A DNA stretch of 64,000 nucleotides from Saccharobesus litoralis (GCF_003063625.1 NZ_CP026604.1:4628065-4692064), one strand, 5' to 3'. Shown: positions 1 to 7,992, numbered from the stretch's first letter. The notes: generated from the letters alone by a model not told the origin. A program made the numbers and translations.

Positions 1-552
1 GACAAACAACAAGTTTTGGTTGGCCGCATTGCAACCGTAGTGCTTATGTTATGCGCCAGTTTAATGGCGTTATTACTGGAAAATGCCTTGCAAGGATTCC
101 GCTTACTATTAACTATTGGTGCAGGTACAGGTTTACTCTTCTTATTACGCTGGTTCTGGTCACGCATTAATGCATGGAGCGAAATTTCAGCCATGATCTT
201 TTCCTTCCTTGTCAGTATGTTTTTCGAGTTTGGACCATTTAGCGATTTACTTGGTTGGCAAAAAATGCTGTTGAGCGTGGGCGTAACCACCTTAGGCTGG
301 CTATCTATCACTTTAGTTACCCAACCCGAGTCTCAAGAAACCCTCAATGCGTTCTGGAATAAAATACAATTCAGTCGCACAGACTTAGTCAAAGGTTTAT
401 TAATCGCCCTTGCCGCAACAATAGGGGTTTATGCTGCCCTATTTGCAACAGGCTTTTGGTTGTACGGTGAAATAGTTAACGCAATTGTATTAACCTCTAT
501 TGCGGCAATAACTGGTGTTATTACTTTTAAATATGGGCTTAAACCAAGCTAG
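1..552 (+). CDS. Sodium:solute symporter, C-terminal part (5' partial)
   Basis: The frame is open to the first base of the window, so the start lies outside; only about 183 C-terminal residues are visible. The segment is strongly hydrophobic with about four or five membrane spans. It carries a tryptophan-rich stretch, LRWFWSRINAWSEI, which is typical of the late helices of SSS-family Na+/solute symporters of marine bacteria. The substrate cannot be read from this fragment. In the family such carriers import sugars, amino acids or vitamins using the sodium gradient. The gene ends with TAG at 550-552 and is followed by a palindromic repeat and a structured region with a terminator. Confidence 0.75.
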   Translation, partial: DKQQVLVGRIATVVLMLCASLMALLLENALQGFRLLLTIGAGTGLLFLLRWFWSRINAWSEISAMIFSFLVSMFFEFGPFSDLLGWQKMLLSVGVTTLGWLSITLVTQPESQETLNAFWNKIQFSRTDLVKGLLIALAATIGVYAALFATGFWLYGEIVNAIVLTSIAAITGVITFKYGLKPS

Positions 553-556
553 TTTT

Positions 557-632
557 TGTAGGTTGCTGATGAGCTAGCGAGGCCAAACAAAGCCAAAGTA
601 ATGTTGGGCTTCATTCGTCATCTCAACCTACA
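557..632. repeat. Imperfect palindromic intergenic repeat
   Basis: TGTAGGTTG (557-565) pairs with CAACCTACA (624-632), and the pairing continues inward as GATGA/TCATC and AGCC/GGCT. It lies four bases after the symporter stop. It resembles the other 'TGTAGGT...ACCTACA' palindromes in this window (near 2546, 4648 and 29880) and is probably a member of a dispersed repeat class. Confidence 0.6.
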
Positions 633-639
633 GATAAAA

Positions 640-723
640 AGAATCACCCTCCCTGTGAGTCCTTATCCCTAAGAGCTTAGTGCCTCGCTGAGCTTGGCTG
701 GGAGCCTCGAGTGTGCTTACTCG
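640..723 (+). other. Structured intergenic stretch, possible small RNA or leader
   Basis: Three small hairpins follow each other: CTAA/TTAG (669-672/677-680), GGCT/AGCC (696-699/703-706) and CGAGT/ACTCG (708-712/719-723). They run directly into the terminator hairpin at 724-741. No coding frame is apparent. This could be the 3' part of the symporter transcript or an independent small RNA. I do not recognise an RNA family. Confidence 0.35.
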
Positions 724-748
724 ACCAGTCTTATGACTGGTTTTTTTC
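724..748 (+). terminator. Rho-independent terminator
   Basis: The stem ACCAGTC (724-730) pairs with GACTGGT (735-741) around the loop TTAT and is followed by a run of seven T. It ends transcription from the symporter or from the structured stretch just before it, and insulates the chemoreceptor gene downstream. Confidence 0.85.
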
Positions 749-793
749 GTTTCAGGTAAGAAAAACAACCGTTCATTTTTCACTCAATTTTTA

Positions 794-843
794 TTGACAT
801 TCCCTCTGATAGAAACAATAATGACAACGCTGTCATTATTGTT
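794..843 (+). promoter_or_regulatory. Sigma-70 promoter with overlapping inverted repeat
   Basis: TTGACA at 794-799 and AATAAT at 817-822 are separated by exactly 17 bases, which gives a near-consensus promoter for the chemoreceptor gene. A perfect 13-bp inverted repeat, AACAATAATGACA (814-826) and its complement (831-843) with the spacer ACGC, covers the -10 box and the expected start point near 829. It could be an operator for a dimeric repressor or a 5' leader hairpin. Confidence 0.7.
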
Positions 844-876
844 AAAATGACGTAAAATTTAAGTTGAGGAGGCGCC

Positions 877-2526
877 ATGATCACTCTCAAAGCTAAAGTC
901 TGGCTATTAATAGCTGCAATTCTAATGTGTTTATTTGGATTAATGTCCGTTGGCTTATTTACATTAAAAGTTGCCAGCGACTCTGATAATCAAGCCCGAG
1001 TTAAACAGTTATTTCGCTCAACCTACAGCACAGTACAAACACTTGAAAAACTCGTAACCGACAACACCATCAACCTTGAAACCGCTCAACATATCGCTCG
1101 CCATTTATTACGCAACAATATTTACCACCAATCAGAATATGTATATGTAGCTGACAAAAAGCTTAATTTTATCGCCACGCCATTAGATCCTCAGCTACAT
1201 GGCACCAGCTTTCACGAATTTAAAGACAGCCATGGGCAAAGTGTCGGCACTATTATGCTTAATGCGGTACGCAATAATAAAAATAAACAGGATATTGCCG
1301 AATATGAATGGACGCAAAAGCAAGCCGATGGCTCAACTGAAAAGAAACTATCGATTGCTAGACAAACCTCAGACTGGGGTTGGTACGTAGGGACTGGGAT
1401 CGGCTTTGATGAAGTCAACGCCCGTTTTTGGCAAACCGCGCGTTGGCAATTAACCATTTGTGTTGTACTCACCTTAATCTTAGGTGCGACATTGCTCTAC
1501 TCCGCCAATCGAATACTGAATATCCTAGGCGGTGAGCCTAAAGATGTTTTGTATCATGTAAGTGCCGTTGCCAAAGGTGATTTAACCGTCGATCATCAAT
1601 TAGTCGTTGCAACAGAGCGCAGTTCCATATTGGGCTCCACCTTAACTATGCGCGAAACCCTAAGCCAAATCATGCAAAATGTCAGGCAGGTTGTCTCCAG
1701 TCTCAATCATCAAACCCATGATTCAGAGCAACGCTCTTGTCAAATTGAAGATTTGTTTGAACAACAAAAAAATGAAACCCACATGGTAGCCACCGCCATG
1801 ACAGAAATGTCAGCTTCATCGCAAACTGTAGCCATTAGCGCCGCAAATGCGGCTGATGCGGCCAACGAAGCCGATCAGCAAGGAAAAAACGCCATGCAGG
1901 TTGTCCAAGTTTCTGTGAGTAAAATGCAAGATTTAACCGCACAGATCCAATCAACCAATACGGTGATCACCGATCTCGGCAGTGATGTAGAAGAAATAGT
2001 TTCGGTACTCGATGTAATACGCTCTATTGCTGAACAAACTAACTTATTGGCATTAAACGCAGCTATTGAAGCCGCCCGTGCTGGAGAAGAGGGTCGCGGT
2101 TTTGCCGTGGTCGCCGATGAAGTACGTCACCTAGCTAAACGCACCCAAGACAGCACCAGTGAAATTCAAGTCATGATTGACAAATTACAAAGTGGCGCCA
2201 GTCGAGGTATCACATCGATGGAGTCCAGCATGTCAGCAGCCCATGAAGCGGTCGATAAAGTCACAGCAACTTATGATTCATTAACGGGAATCGCCACGGC
2301 GATCAATACCATAAACGAAATGAACAACCAAATCGCCACCGCGGCAGAAGAACAAAATCAAGTCGGTGAGGATATTAGTCAACGCATTAATATGATTTCC
2401 GATTCTGCTCAACAAGTCGCGGATGTATCAAGAGACAGCAAACACATGACACAAAAGCTTGTTGAGTTAAGCGAGGATTTAGAAAAGAGTTTGCATTATT
2501 TTAAGTTGTCTAACATTAGTGATTAG
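877..2526 (+). CDS. Methyl-accepting chemotaxis protein with Cache sensor
   Basis: This is a 549-residue transmembrane chemoreceptor. Membrane span 1 is at about 8-30. A periplasmic single-Cache-type sensor covers about 35-182 and includes the [10 protein letters not shown] motif. Span 2 is at about 191-210, followed by a HAMP-like linker to about 265 and a cytoplasmic signalling domain. The highly conserved hairpin tip [18 protein letters not shown] lies at about 386-403. It should bind a small ligand outside the inner membrane and control CheA through CheW. A good ribosome site (AGGAGG) lies six bases before the ATG. It is a single-gene unit with its own promoter. The ligand is unknown; Cache_2-type sensors often bind small organic acids. 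Confidence 0.95.
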   Translation: MITLKAKVWLLIAAILMCLFGLMSVGLFTLKVASDSDNQARVKQLFRSTYSTVQTLEKLVTDNTINLETAQHIARHLLRNNIYHQSEYVYVADKKLNFIATPLDPQLHGTSFHEFKDSHGQSVGTIMLNAVRNNKNKQDIAEYEWTQKQADGSTEKKLSIARQTSDWGWYVGTGIGFDEVNARFWQTARWQLTICVVLTLILGATLLYSANRILNILGGEPKDVLYHVSAVAKGDLTVDHQLVVATERSSILGSTLTMRETLSQIMQNVRQVVSSLNHQTHDSEQRSCQIEDLFEQQKNETHMVATAMTEMSASSQTVAISAANAADAANEADQQGKNAMQVVQVSVSKMQDLTAQIQSTNTVITDLGSDVEEIVSVLDVIRSIAEQTNLLALNAAIEAARAGEEGRGFAVVADEVRHLAKRTQDSTSEIQVMIDKLQSGASRGITSMESSMSAAHEAVDKVTATYDSLTGIATAINTINEMNNQIATAAEEQNQVGEDISQRINMISDSAQQVADVSRDSKHMTQKLVELSEDLEKSLHYFKLSNISD

Positions 2527-2545
2527 CGTTAATCTTTGCTGCGTT

Positions 2546-2568
2546 TGTAGGTCGGCGTTTAGGCCGAT
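2546..2568. repeat. Short 'GTAGGTCG' palindromic repeat
   Basis: TCGG (2552-2555) and CCGA (2563-2566) form a small hairpin preceded by TTGTAGG. It is a member of the GTAGGTCG palindrome class also seen at 4648-4750 and 29880-29960. The rest of 2527-2799 holds no gene that I can recognise. In particular, no toxin gene lies downstream of the antitoxin. Confidence 0.45.
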
Positions 2569-2799
2569 AGGTAAACAAGGTTACACATATAAATGAACCA
2601 AGCATGGACGTAAAAAATATTCAAATTCGTCTGTTAAAAATTAACCAAAACCGAATAAAGCTGATACCTTGTTTACTGCCAGCAACTCACTTTTCAACCC
2701 GATAACACGCGTAGCCATTGGCCTAAAGACCAACCAAAAAGAATAAAATTTCCGTTGCTATTGATATCAGAGTTAGGAGCTGACTTTTTAAAATCAAGC

Positions 2800-3048
2800 C
2801 TATAAGTCATCAAGGTTTACCGTTATGGCCGGCTCATTTTTTCTTTCTTCTGCAATGGCTAATAACTCTATATCCTCTAATTTATTCATAAGCAATTCAC
2901 AAGCTTCGGCTGGTACGCAATAAAAAGCGGGTTTATTTCTATTTAAAACCGCAACTGGCTCACCATGTGCACTAGCCACTACTTTCATTGGGTTTGCTTT
3001 TAGCTCTGTTATGCTGGCTGCAAACTCTGTAAGAACTCTCGTTGTCAT
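2800..3048 (-). CDS. Phd/YefM (StbD-like) antitoxin, orphan
   Basis: This is an 82-residue protein with the pattern of the StbD/Phd antitoxin family. An N-terminal DNA-binding part (TTRVLTEFAASITELKANPM) is followed by VAVLNRNKPAFYCVP and an acidic C-terminal tail that normally wraps a RelE/StbE toxin. Antitoxins of this family repress their own promoter and neutralise a ribosome-dependent mRNase. Here the expected toxin gene of about 90 codons is missing. The 270 bases after the stop have no matching frame, and the genes upstream are an unrelated DUF pair. It may be a relic, an addiction antidote, or a cassette-borne single gene. The family call is firm; its function here is inferred. Confidence 0.85.
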   Translation of the reverse strand: MTTRVLTEFAASITELKANPMKVVASAHGEPVAVLNRNKPAFYCVPAEACELLMNKLEDIELLAIAEERKNEPAITVNLDDL

Positions 3049-3225
3049 ATCATTACCAGTACTTTTAAAAGGTCTTTAATTCAGTCTTGTAGTAAGGAAA
3101 ATATAACAAAGCAATTAGGGCAGACTAAAAAGCTCGGCTTAAATAGCCTGCACTTACAAGGCTGTATTGAAGTGGTATTGAACAAATTTTAACAATGAAA
3201 AAGCCACACTTTAGTAAAAACCATT

Positions 3226-3270
3226 GGCTGCTAACAACCATGTTTTGGTGTTCACACTTTGTTAGCTGCC
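3226..3270 (-). repeat. attC-like inverted repeat
   Basis: GGCTGCTAACAA (3226-3237) and TTGTTAGCTGCC (3259-3270) match as inverted repeats at 11 of 12 positions. They contain the integron-type core trinucleotides AAC and GTT within GCTAACAA and TTGTTAGC. The upstream gene (DUF2442) takes its TAA stop from the left core, which is common in gene cassettes. At 45 bp it is shorter than most known attC sites, so this is a candidate only. Confidence 0.4.
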
Positions 3271-3504
3271 TAGAGGGGTACTGAGTAAATATAAAGTATC
3301 GTTACTGAAGTCCTGTTCATGAGGCCACTCTACACAGCCAAAAGCAACCGAAGCTTGTTTCAAATAATTATAATCTTGTAATTCCTTAAAAATGCCCTTG
3401 TCTAAAAATGGGCTTACATCAAAAAGCTTAACCTCATCATTTTCAAAGGAAATCTTTAAAATATGTTCTTTTACTGCTTCAACGGAAATTACGCGAGGGT
3501 TCAT
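3262..3504 (-). CDS. DUF2442 family protein
   Basis: This is an 80-residue protein of the DUF2442 type: an N-terminal VISVEAVKEHILKISFENDEV strand region, a central FDVSPFLDKGIF motif and a C-terminal VEWPHEQDFSNDTLY segment. It follows the DUF4160 gene by nine bases on the same strand. This pair is widespread and often listed as a putative toxin-antitoxin-like unit, but I know of no settled function. The last codons run into the attC-like repeat, so the stop TAA is part of that repeat. The start ATG matches family members. Confidence 0.85.
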   Translation of the reverse strand: MNPRVISVEAVKEHILKISFENDEVKLFDVSPFLDKGIFKELQDYNYLKQASVAFGCVEWPHEQDFSNDTLYLLSTPLGS

Positions 3505-3513
3505 ACAAATAAC

Positions 3514-3783
3514 CTATTTTAATGGGTCTATTTTAAAAACAGATTCACCATTTATTGCAAGTTGCCAATCAGCCATCAATTCATCTTTATGTATTTCAAT
3601 CCACGCATCTACAAGCTTTTGTTTTGATTTAGGTAATTCGCCTTGTAAAACATCACCGGATGGTATTTCAATAATTGCGGCGCTTTCCTGATAGTGCACA
3701 TGAATATGAGGCATATTATGTTGCTGATTATCGAAATAATACATACGTATAATTATTCCATAAAACATTGAAATAGTTGGCAT
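3514..3783 (-). CDS. DUF4160 family protein
   Basis: This is an 89-residue protein beginning MPTISMFYGIIIRMYYFDN and continuing with HMPHIHVHYQE, the conserved histidine-rich signature of DUF4160. A GELPKSKQKLVDAW helix follows. It is the first gene of a two-gene unit with DUF2442, nine bases apart. The pair behaves in genomes like a small mobile module. No biochemical role is established, and a toxin-antitoxin role is only a proposal. Upstream lies an attC-like site, so the pair may be an integron cassette. Confidence 0.85.
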   Translation of the reverse strand: MPTISMFYGIIIRMYYFDNQQHNMPHIHVHYQESAAIIEIPSGDVLQGELPKSKQKLVDAWIEIHKDELMADWQLAINGESVFKIDPLK

Positions 3784-3880
3784 GGCATTCTCATTTATGG
3801 TTGATTATCAGTATTATACATTGCTGCCTAACCCTGACAATCTTAGAGCGCTTATCAAAACAATCAGGATCGAAAGTAAA

Positions 3881-3948
3881 CCCTAACGCCCCAATAAGAC
3901 TGGCTGGCGATTGTTAATTGCATGTAAACTGGTACTTTGGTGTTATGC
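3881..3948 (-). repeat. attC-like site downstream of the glycosylase gene
   Basis: Read on the minus strand the site starts GCATAACACC and ends GGGGCGTTAGGG. The outer boxes TAACACC and GGCGTTA pair at six of seven positions, and the inner arms are imperfectly complementary, as in integron recombination sites. It lies 37 bases after the stop of the DNA glycosylase gene and about 100 bases before the DUF4160 start. The length of about 65 bp is in the normal attC range. There is no integrase gene in the window. Confidence 0.4.
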
Positions 3949-3985
3949 AGATAAATCTGCGCCAACAAAAATAACACGCTTATCT

Positions 3986-4525
3986 TTATAAAACTGGCCG
4001 CAAGTTTGTTTGCCAAACATCAATTTTCTCCTGCAATTTCATTCTGGCATTGGCGGGGCTGGTTGACGGCAACTCGATAATTTTAACGTGCGGAAATTCA
4101 GAAAATAAGCCTTGCCAAACATAGCGTTGAAAGCTTTGTTGTGCTTTTTTGCCATTAAGGGCAATTGCATTAATGTTTGCATGCTGCTTGAGCAAGCCAA
4201 CAAAATCATTGGCGACGATGCTTGATTCAACAATATCCGAATCTAGGCTAGATTGACGCTGGCAATGCTTCATCACATCCCACAACGCAACTTGATTATC
4301 GACTAGTTTTTGCAATCGTTGTTGATAATCAAGCGTAAGTGAAAAGCCGAATAACTCGGCCATTATGGGCCAAAATGCATTGCGCGGATGGGCATAATAT
4401 TGATTTTGTTCAAGTGAGGCTTTGCCGGGCATGGAGCCAAGAATGAGTAATTTGGCATCAGGATAAGCGATACAGCCAAATGAGCTTAGCAAATCACTAG
4501 GTTTATCGAGAAAAGAAGTGGTCAT
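3986..4525 (-). CDS. DNA-deoxyinosine glycosylase (UDG superfamily)
   Basis: This is a 179-residue cytosolic base-excision repair enzyme of the Mug/hypoxanthine-DNA glycosylase branch of the uracil-DNA glycosylase superfamily. The motif LLILGSMPGKASL at about 26-38 is the usual GSxPG loop. YYAHPRNAFW at about 43-52 forms the base pocket, and ELPSTSPANA near the C-terminus is the minor-groove loop. It should excise deaminated bases such as hypoxanthine or uracil. The length fits the family. It is the first of three minus-strand genes separated by attC-like repeats, and may itself have arrived as a cassette. Confidence 0.85.
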   Translation of the reverse strand: MTTSFLDKPSDLLSSFGCIAYPDAKLLILGSMPGKASLEQNQYYAHPRNAFWPIMAELFGFSLTLDYQQRLQKLVDNQVALWDVMKHCQRQSSLDSDIVESSIVANDFVGLLKQHANINAIALNGKKAQQSFQRYVWQGLFSEFPHVKIIELPSTSPANARMKLQEKIDVWQTNLRPVL

Positions 4526-4647
4526 TAATAGGGTTTATTTAGAACTTATGCAGAGTAACTAGATTGCGGCTTGCGCCGCAATAACAAAGTTTTATCAATA
4601 TAGCTATGTTCCCTTTAACTATTGTTGAGTTCACAAAAACATGCTTA

Positions 4648-4750
4648 GTAGGTCGAGTTTTAACTCGACAGCTCTAATACATAGTAAAGTAACCAAGTTG
4701 AATTAACTAAACCTGTCGTATCTTTTCGTCGAAATAAATTTCGACCTACA
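4648..4750. repeat. Palindromic repeat with GTAGGTCGA / TCGACCTAC ends
   Basis: GTAGGTCGA (4648-4656) is matched by TCGACCTAC (4741-4749). Each end holds its own small hairpin: TCGAG/CTCGA at 4653-4668 and TCGAAAT/ATTTCGA at 4729-4744. The unit of about 100 bp lies between the glycosylase gene and asd and contains no gene. It is the largest member of the GTAGGTCG repeat class in the window. Confidence 0.6.
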
Positions 4751-4805
4751 TAAGATTCTTGCGCTGCAATAACAAGCTTATCTAAATTGATAAAGTTCGG
4801 GTTAA

Positions 4806-5822
4806 CTAAGACAAATACTCAGCTAGCAATATTTCAGCTATTTGCACGCTATTGGTGGCAGCGCCTTTACGAATATTATCAGCGACTACCCACAGGTTTA
4901 ATCCATTTTCACAGCTAATATCTTTGCGTACGCGGCCAACATAAACGTCGTCGTTACCCGCTGCGTCACCTATTTGGGTTGGGTAATCCTCGTTATCTGC
5001 CATCAAAATCACGCCTGGCGCTGTATCTAACCAAGCTTTAACTTGGCTAATATCAACTTTGCCTTTGGTTTCAACATGCAAGGCTTCTGCGTGCCCATAA
5101 AACACTGGCACACGCACAGCAGTAGGGTTAACGCGAATACTATCGTCAGCAAAGATTTTTTGTGTTTCCCACACCATTTTCATTTCTTCTTTGGTGTAAT
5201 CATTGTCTTGGAAAACATCGATTTGTGGGATCGCATTAAAAGCAATTTGCCGATCAAACACGTGCGACTCGACTGGCTGACCTGTCAATAATTTGGTGCA
5301 CTGCCCTGCCAACTCGTCAACTGCGCTTTTACCTGCGCCAGATACTGACTGATACGTACAAACGTTAATCCGCTCAATGCCTAAGTTGGCTTGAATTGGC
5401 TGCAATGCAACTAACATTTGAATGGTTGAACAGTTAGGGTTGGCAATAATGTTACGCTTTTTATAATCGGCGATGGCATGAGCATTAACTTCTGGCACCA
5501 CCAGTGGTATATCATCTTGATAACGAAATTCCGAAGTATTGTCGATAACCACACAGCCGGCGCGCGCAGCGATTGGCGCATATTCTTGTGAAACGCTGCC
5601 ACCAGCCGAAAATAAGCCAATTTGGCATTTAGAAAAATCAAAACCAGCAACGTCGATAACGTCTAATTCTTCGCCGCGAAATTCAACAGATTTCCCCATT
5701 GAGCGCGAACTTGCCAATGGGTATAACTTGCCAATTGGAAAATCTCGCTCTTCCAGTATTTCAATAATTTGCTTGCCAACTAACCCTGTGGCACCTAATA
5801 CACATACATCTACTGTTTTCAT
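4806..5822 (-). CDS. asd: Aspartate-semialdehyde dehydrogenase
   Basis: This is a 338-residue NADP-dependent enzyme that reduces aspartyl phosphate to aspartate semialdehyde, the branch point for lysine/diaminopimelate, threonine and methionine. The nucleotide-binding motif GATGLVGK lies at 10-17, and the acyl-binding cysteine is Cys131 in NPNCSTIQ. The substrate-binding segments YQSVSGAG and GHAEALHVE follow. It starts 16 bases after pdxB and is co-directional, so the two are probably one transcript. The enterobacterial counterpart at this position after pdxB is the non-catalytic paralogue Usg. Here the active-site cysteine is present, so I take it as a working Asd. Confidence 0.93.
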   Translation of the reverse strand: MKTVDVCVLGATGLVGKQIIEILEERDFPIGKLYPLASSRSMGKSVEFRGEELDVIDVAGFDFSKCQIGLFSAGGSVSQEYAPIAARAGCVVIDNTSEFRYQDDIPLVVPEVNAHAIADYKKRNIIANPNCSTIQMLVALQPIQANLGIERINVCTYQSVSGAGKSAVDELAGQCTKLLTGQPVESHVFDRQIAFNAIPQIDVFQDNDYTKEEMKMVWETQKIFADDSIRVNPTAVRVPVFYGHAEALHVETKGKVDISQVKAWLDTAPGVILMADNEDYPTQIGDAAGNDDVYVGRVRKDISCENGLNLWVVADNIRKGAATNSVQIAEILLAEYLS

Positions 5823-5838
5823 TTATGTTCTCGTTTTA

Positions 5839-6984
5839 TTACTTGGTAGCACGCAGGCTTAGTTGGGTTAATTTGTCTTGAATGTCGTGTGCAGGATGAC
5901 GCACAACTAACGAGGTCATTTCACGGCGGATCGGATAACTGCGACGCAAAGATTTAAACTGGCTAGCATCTTGACGCATGGCGTTTTTAAACCAGACGTT
6001 ATCGTCTCGAATGTCATACACCAAATGGGTGATTTTGCGTAAAATAGATTGTTCAAACTGACAAGAGGCAGCTAAATCAATATTATCAACGCGCATTGGC
6101 GGTAAAAAGTCATGCAACTGATGCTGTTTGTTTAAACCGAAAAAATCACATAGTTTAAAATACAACATCTCGGTACCGCGCGCTTTGCCTTCAAGGCTAT
6201 GCCCCGCAATGTGCGGAGAAGCAAACATAGCGAGTTCCATGATCTCTAAATCAATATTTGGCTCGTTATCAAAAACATCCAGGACCAGCTTGGTTTTTGG
6301 CTTGGCTTGCATATGCGTCTTAAGCGCCGCTTCGTCAACAATTTCACCGCGACAGGCGTTGATAAAGATCACGTCTTCACGCATTTTGGCAAATTGCGCC
6401 GCACCAAACATTTTGTCTGTGGCAAACTCATTATCGTGCGTTAATGGCACATGGCAACTGATAATATCGGCCGCTAGCACTTCATCTAAACTGGCTGAAG
6501 TAAAACTAGCATCGTTTTGCGCACGCACGGGATCATAAGCTATCACTTGGCAACCCAAAGCGTTGACTCGTTCAACAATACGCGAACCGACTTCACCAAC
6601 ACCAACAACCGCGACACTTTTATCAGCCAGCTCAAACATAGATTCCTGAGCAATAATAAACAGTGCGCTTAACACATAGTCTGCTACTGCATCAGCATTA
6701 CAGCCACCGGCTGCTGTCCAATGAATACCTTTGTCTTCTAACGCTTTGCCATCTATATGGTCATAACCCGCGGTCGCCGTACCAACAAACTTAAGATTCT
6801 TAGCTTGGCTGACTAACTCACGACTGACTTTTGTGGTTGAGCGAGTCAATAACACATCGGCGTCGCTAATGTCTTGTGGCTGCACTTTGTAACCAGAAAA
6901 GCGAGTAATGTTGCCCACATCTTTAAAAAATTCTTCCGCGTATAAAAGCGAATCTTCAATATAGATCTGTAATTCAGTAGCCAA
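5839..6984 (-). CDS. pdxB: Erythronate-4-phosphate dehydrogenase
   Basis: This is a 381-residue NAD-dependent D-2-hydroxyacid dehydrogenase of pyridoxal 5'-phosphate synthesis (DXP-dependent route). It oxidises 4-phosphoerythronate. The Rossmann motif VGVGEVGSRI lies at about 126-135. The catalytic arginine is in NACRGEIVDE (about 211), and the catalytic histidine is in SPHIAGHSLEGKARG (about 257). The C-terminal PdxB dimerisation extension is present and the length matches the family. It is followed at once by asd. The promoter region lies before the terminator at 7094-7122. Confidence 0.95.
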   Translation of the reverse strand: MATELQIYIEDSLLYAEEFFKDVGNITRFSGYKVQPQDISDADVLLTRSTTKVSRELVSQAKNLKFVGTATAGYDHIDGKALEDKGIHWTAAGGCNADAVADYVLSALFIIAQESMFELADKSVAVVGVGEVGSRIVERVNALGCQVIAYDPVRAQNDASFTSASLDEVLAADIISCHVPLTHDNEFATDKMFGAAQFAKMREDVIFINACRGEIVDEAALKTHMQAKPKTKLVLDVFDNEPNIDLEIMELAMFASPHIAGHSLEGKARGTEMLYFKLCDFFGLNKQHQLHDFLPPMRVDNIDLAASCQFEQSILRKITHLVYDIRDDNVWFKNAMRQDASQFKSLRRSYPIRREMTSLVVRHPAHDIQDKLTQLSLRATK

Positions 6985-7093
6985 TGTGTTGTACCTGCGA
7001 GCAATGTTAAAAATTAAGGGCGCAGATTATACCTGATATCGGGCAAAGAGTTGAAATAAACCCAATAAATATCGCGGTTAGATTAGGAATAGA

Positions 7094-7122
7094 AAATAGA
7101 CCCTGATGTTGGGTCTATTTTT
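7094..7122 (-). terminator. Bidirectional rho-independent terminator
   Basis: AAATAGACCC (7094-7103) pairs with GGGTCTATTT (7111-7120) around a seven-base loop, with A- and T-rich flanks on both sides. On the minus strand it separates the peroxiredoxin-like gene from pdxB. Confidence 0.8.
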
Positions 7123-7132
7123 ACAATGAATG

Positions 7133-7258
7133 ATAGTCAAAGCGATCAGGTTTTAGGGGAAGCCGTCAAGCTTCGAATCCCCATGAGCATATGCTCTATT
7201 ATGTGATTGGGGTGAGTAAGCGCTGACAATGAACCATAAGACCTGAGCGAGAAGACTA
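7133..7258 (+). mobile_element. MITE-like element, copy A (subfamily 1)
   Basis: A 126-bp unit begins ATAGTCAAAGCGATCAGG and ends CCTGAGCGAGAAGACTA. Its ends form imperfect terminal inverted repeats (ATAGTC....CG.TCAGGT.TTA). The core contains GAAGC/GCTTC and CCCCA/TGGGG hairpins and the palindrome GAGCATATGCTC. It is nearly identical to copy B at 15955-16083. It sits between the terminator at 7094-7122 and the end of the peroxiredoxin-like gene. Confidence 0.85.
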
Positions 7259-7277
7259 GATTTAAAAAGCCTTGGCT

Positions 7278-7886
7278 TTAAAGATGTTTTTTGGCGACAG
7301 CCAACATTTGCTTGCCTGATGGGCGGGTTTTAAAGTCTTCACTGACATAATACCAAGCAACTGTACCGTCTTGTTTAATCAAATACATTGCAGGGTGCGC
7401 AAGGTTATCGCTTTTATTGAAGCCCCATGCTTTAGCCACACTCACGCTAGGATCACTTAAAAACAAATAATTCTGACCAAAGCGGCGCTGACTGTTCTGA
7501 TTAGTGGTTGTACTATCGCCGCTGATCGCAATTAAACGCACACCTTGTTTTGCTAATTCAGGTAATGCAGCTTCAAATGACTCTAAGCTGTCAATACAAA
7601 AGGGGCACCACTCTCCGCGATAAAAAACCAATAACGCGTGATTGTCTTTTAATACTGACGACAATGTCACTTGCTTATTGTCAGCATCAAGTAAAGTAAA
7701 ATCAGGTGCCTGCGAGCCAGCTTTTACTTTAACTGAGCTAATATCACTATAGCCACTTGATGCGATAACGCTCTCGTCTATATCACTATTGGTTAAAAAG
7801 CAGGCTGATACCAATAACGTTGACGCCGCAATTACCGCCGTTTTCGCTAGGGTTTTGAAGTGTGTAGAAATATTCATATTGTCCAT
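7278..7886 (-). CDS. Peroxiredoxin-like lipoprotein (AhpC/TSA family)
   Basis: This is a 202-residue protein with an N-terminal signal ending in a lipobox, VSAC, with Cys29 as the likely lipidated residue, so it is probably membrane-anchored in the periplasm. A thioredoxin-fold AhpC/TSA domain follows. APDFTLLDADNKQVTL starts at about 60, and the redox motif FYRGEWCPFC has Cys94 and Cys97. The CPFC arrangement resembles thiol peroxidases of the PrxQ/AhpC-TSA 'redoxin' type. It probably reduces peroxides or acts as a thiol oxidoreductase outside the cytoplasm. A second ATG nine bases downstream is an alternative start. It is a single-gene unit. Confidence 0.85.
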   Translation of the reverse strand: MDNMNISTHFKTLAKTAVIAASTLLVSACFLTNSDIDESVIASSGYSDISSVKVKAGSQAPDFTLLDADNKQVTLSSVLKDNHALLVFYRGEWCPFCIDSLESFEAALPELAKQGVRLIAISGDSTTTNQNSQRRFGQNYLFLSDPSVSVAKAWGFNKSDNLAHPAMYLIKQDGTVAWYYVSEDFKTRPSGKQMLAVAKKHL

Positions 7887-7992
7887 GGAGTTTTTAAATT
7901 GTCGCTTTATTTAGACACAAGATAAGCTAAAAATATTTCAAGTTTAGAAACTATTTTTAATAAACCGATATTTGTTCAGCAAATTAAAGACA

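Noticed and set aside
1199-1472. Frames inside the chemoreceptor gene in other phases and on the minus strand
   Set aside because: They fully overlap a gene with clear domains and have no ribosome site or family similarity.
2700-2790. A third attC-like site after the antitoxin gene
   Set aside because: TCCTAAC and GTGTTAT words are present but the adjoining bases do not pair, so there is no convincing inverted repeat.
7150-7190. TTCGAATCCCC in MITE-like copy A resembles a tRNA T-arm
   Set aside because: The flanking bases cannot form the T stem or an acceptor stem, no anticodon arm is present, and the sequence is part of a repeat.
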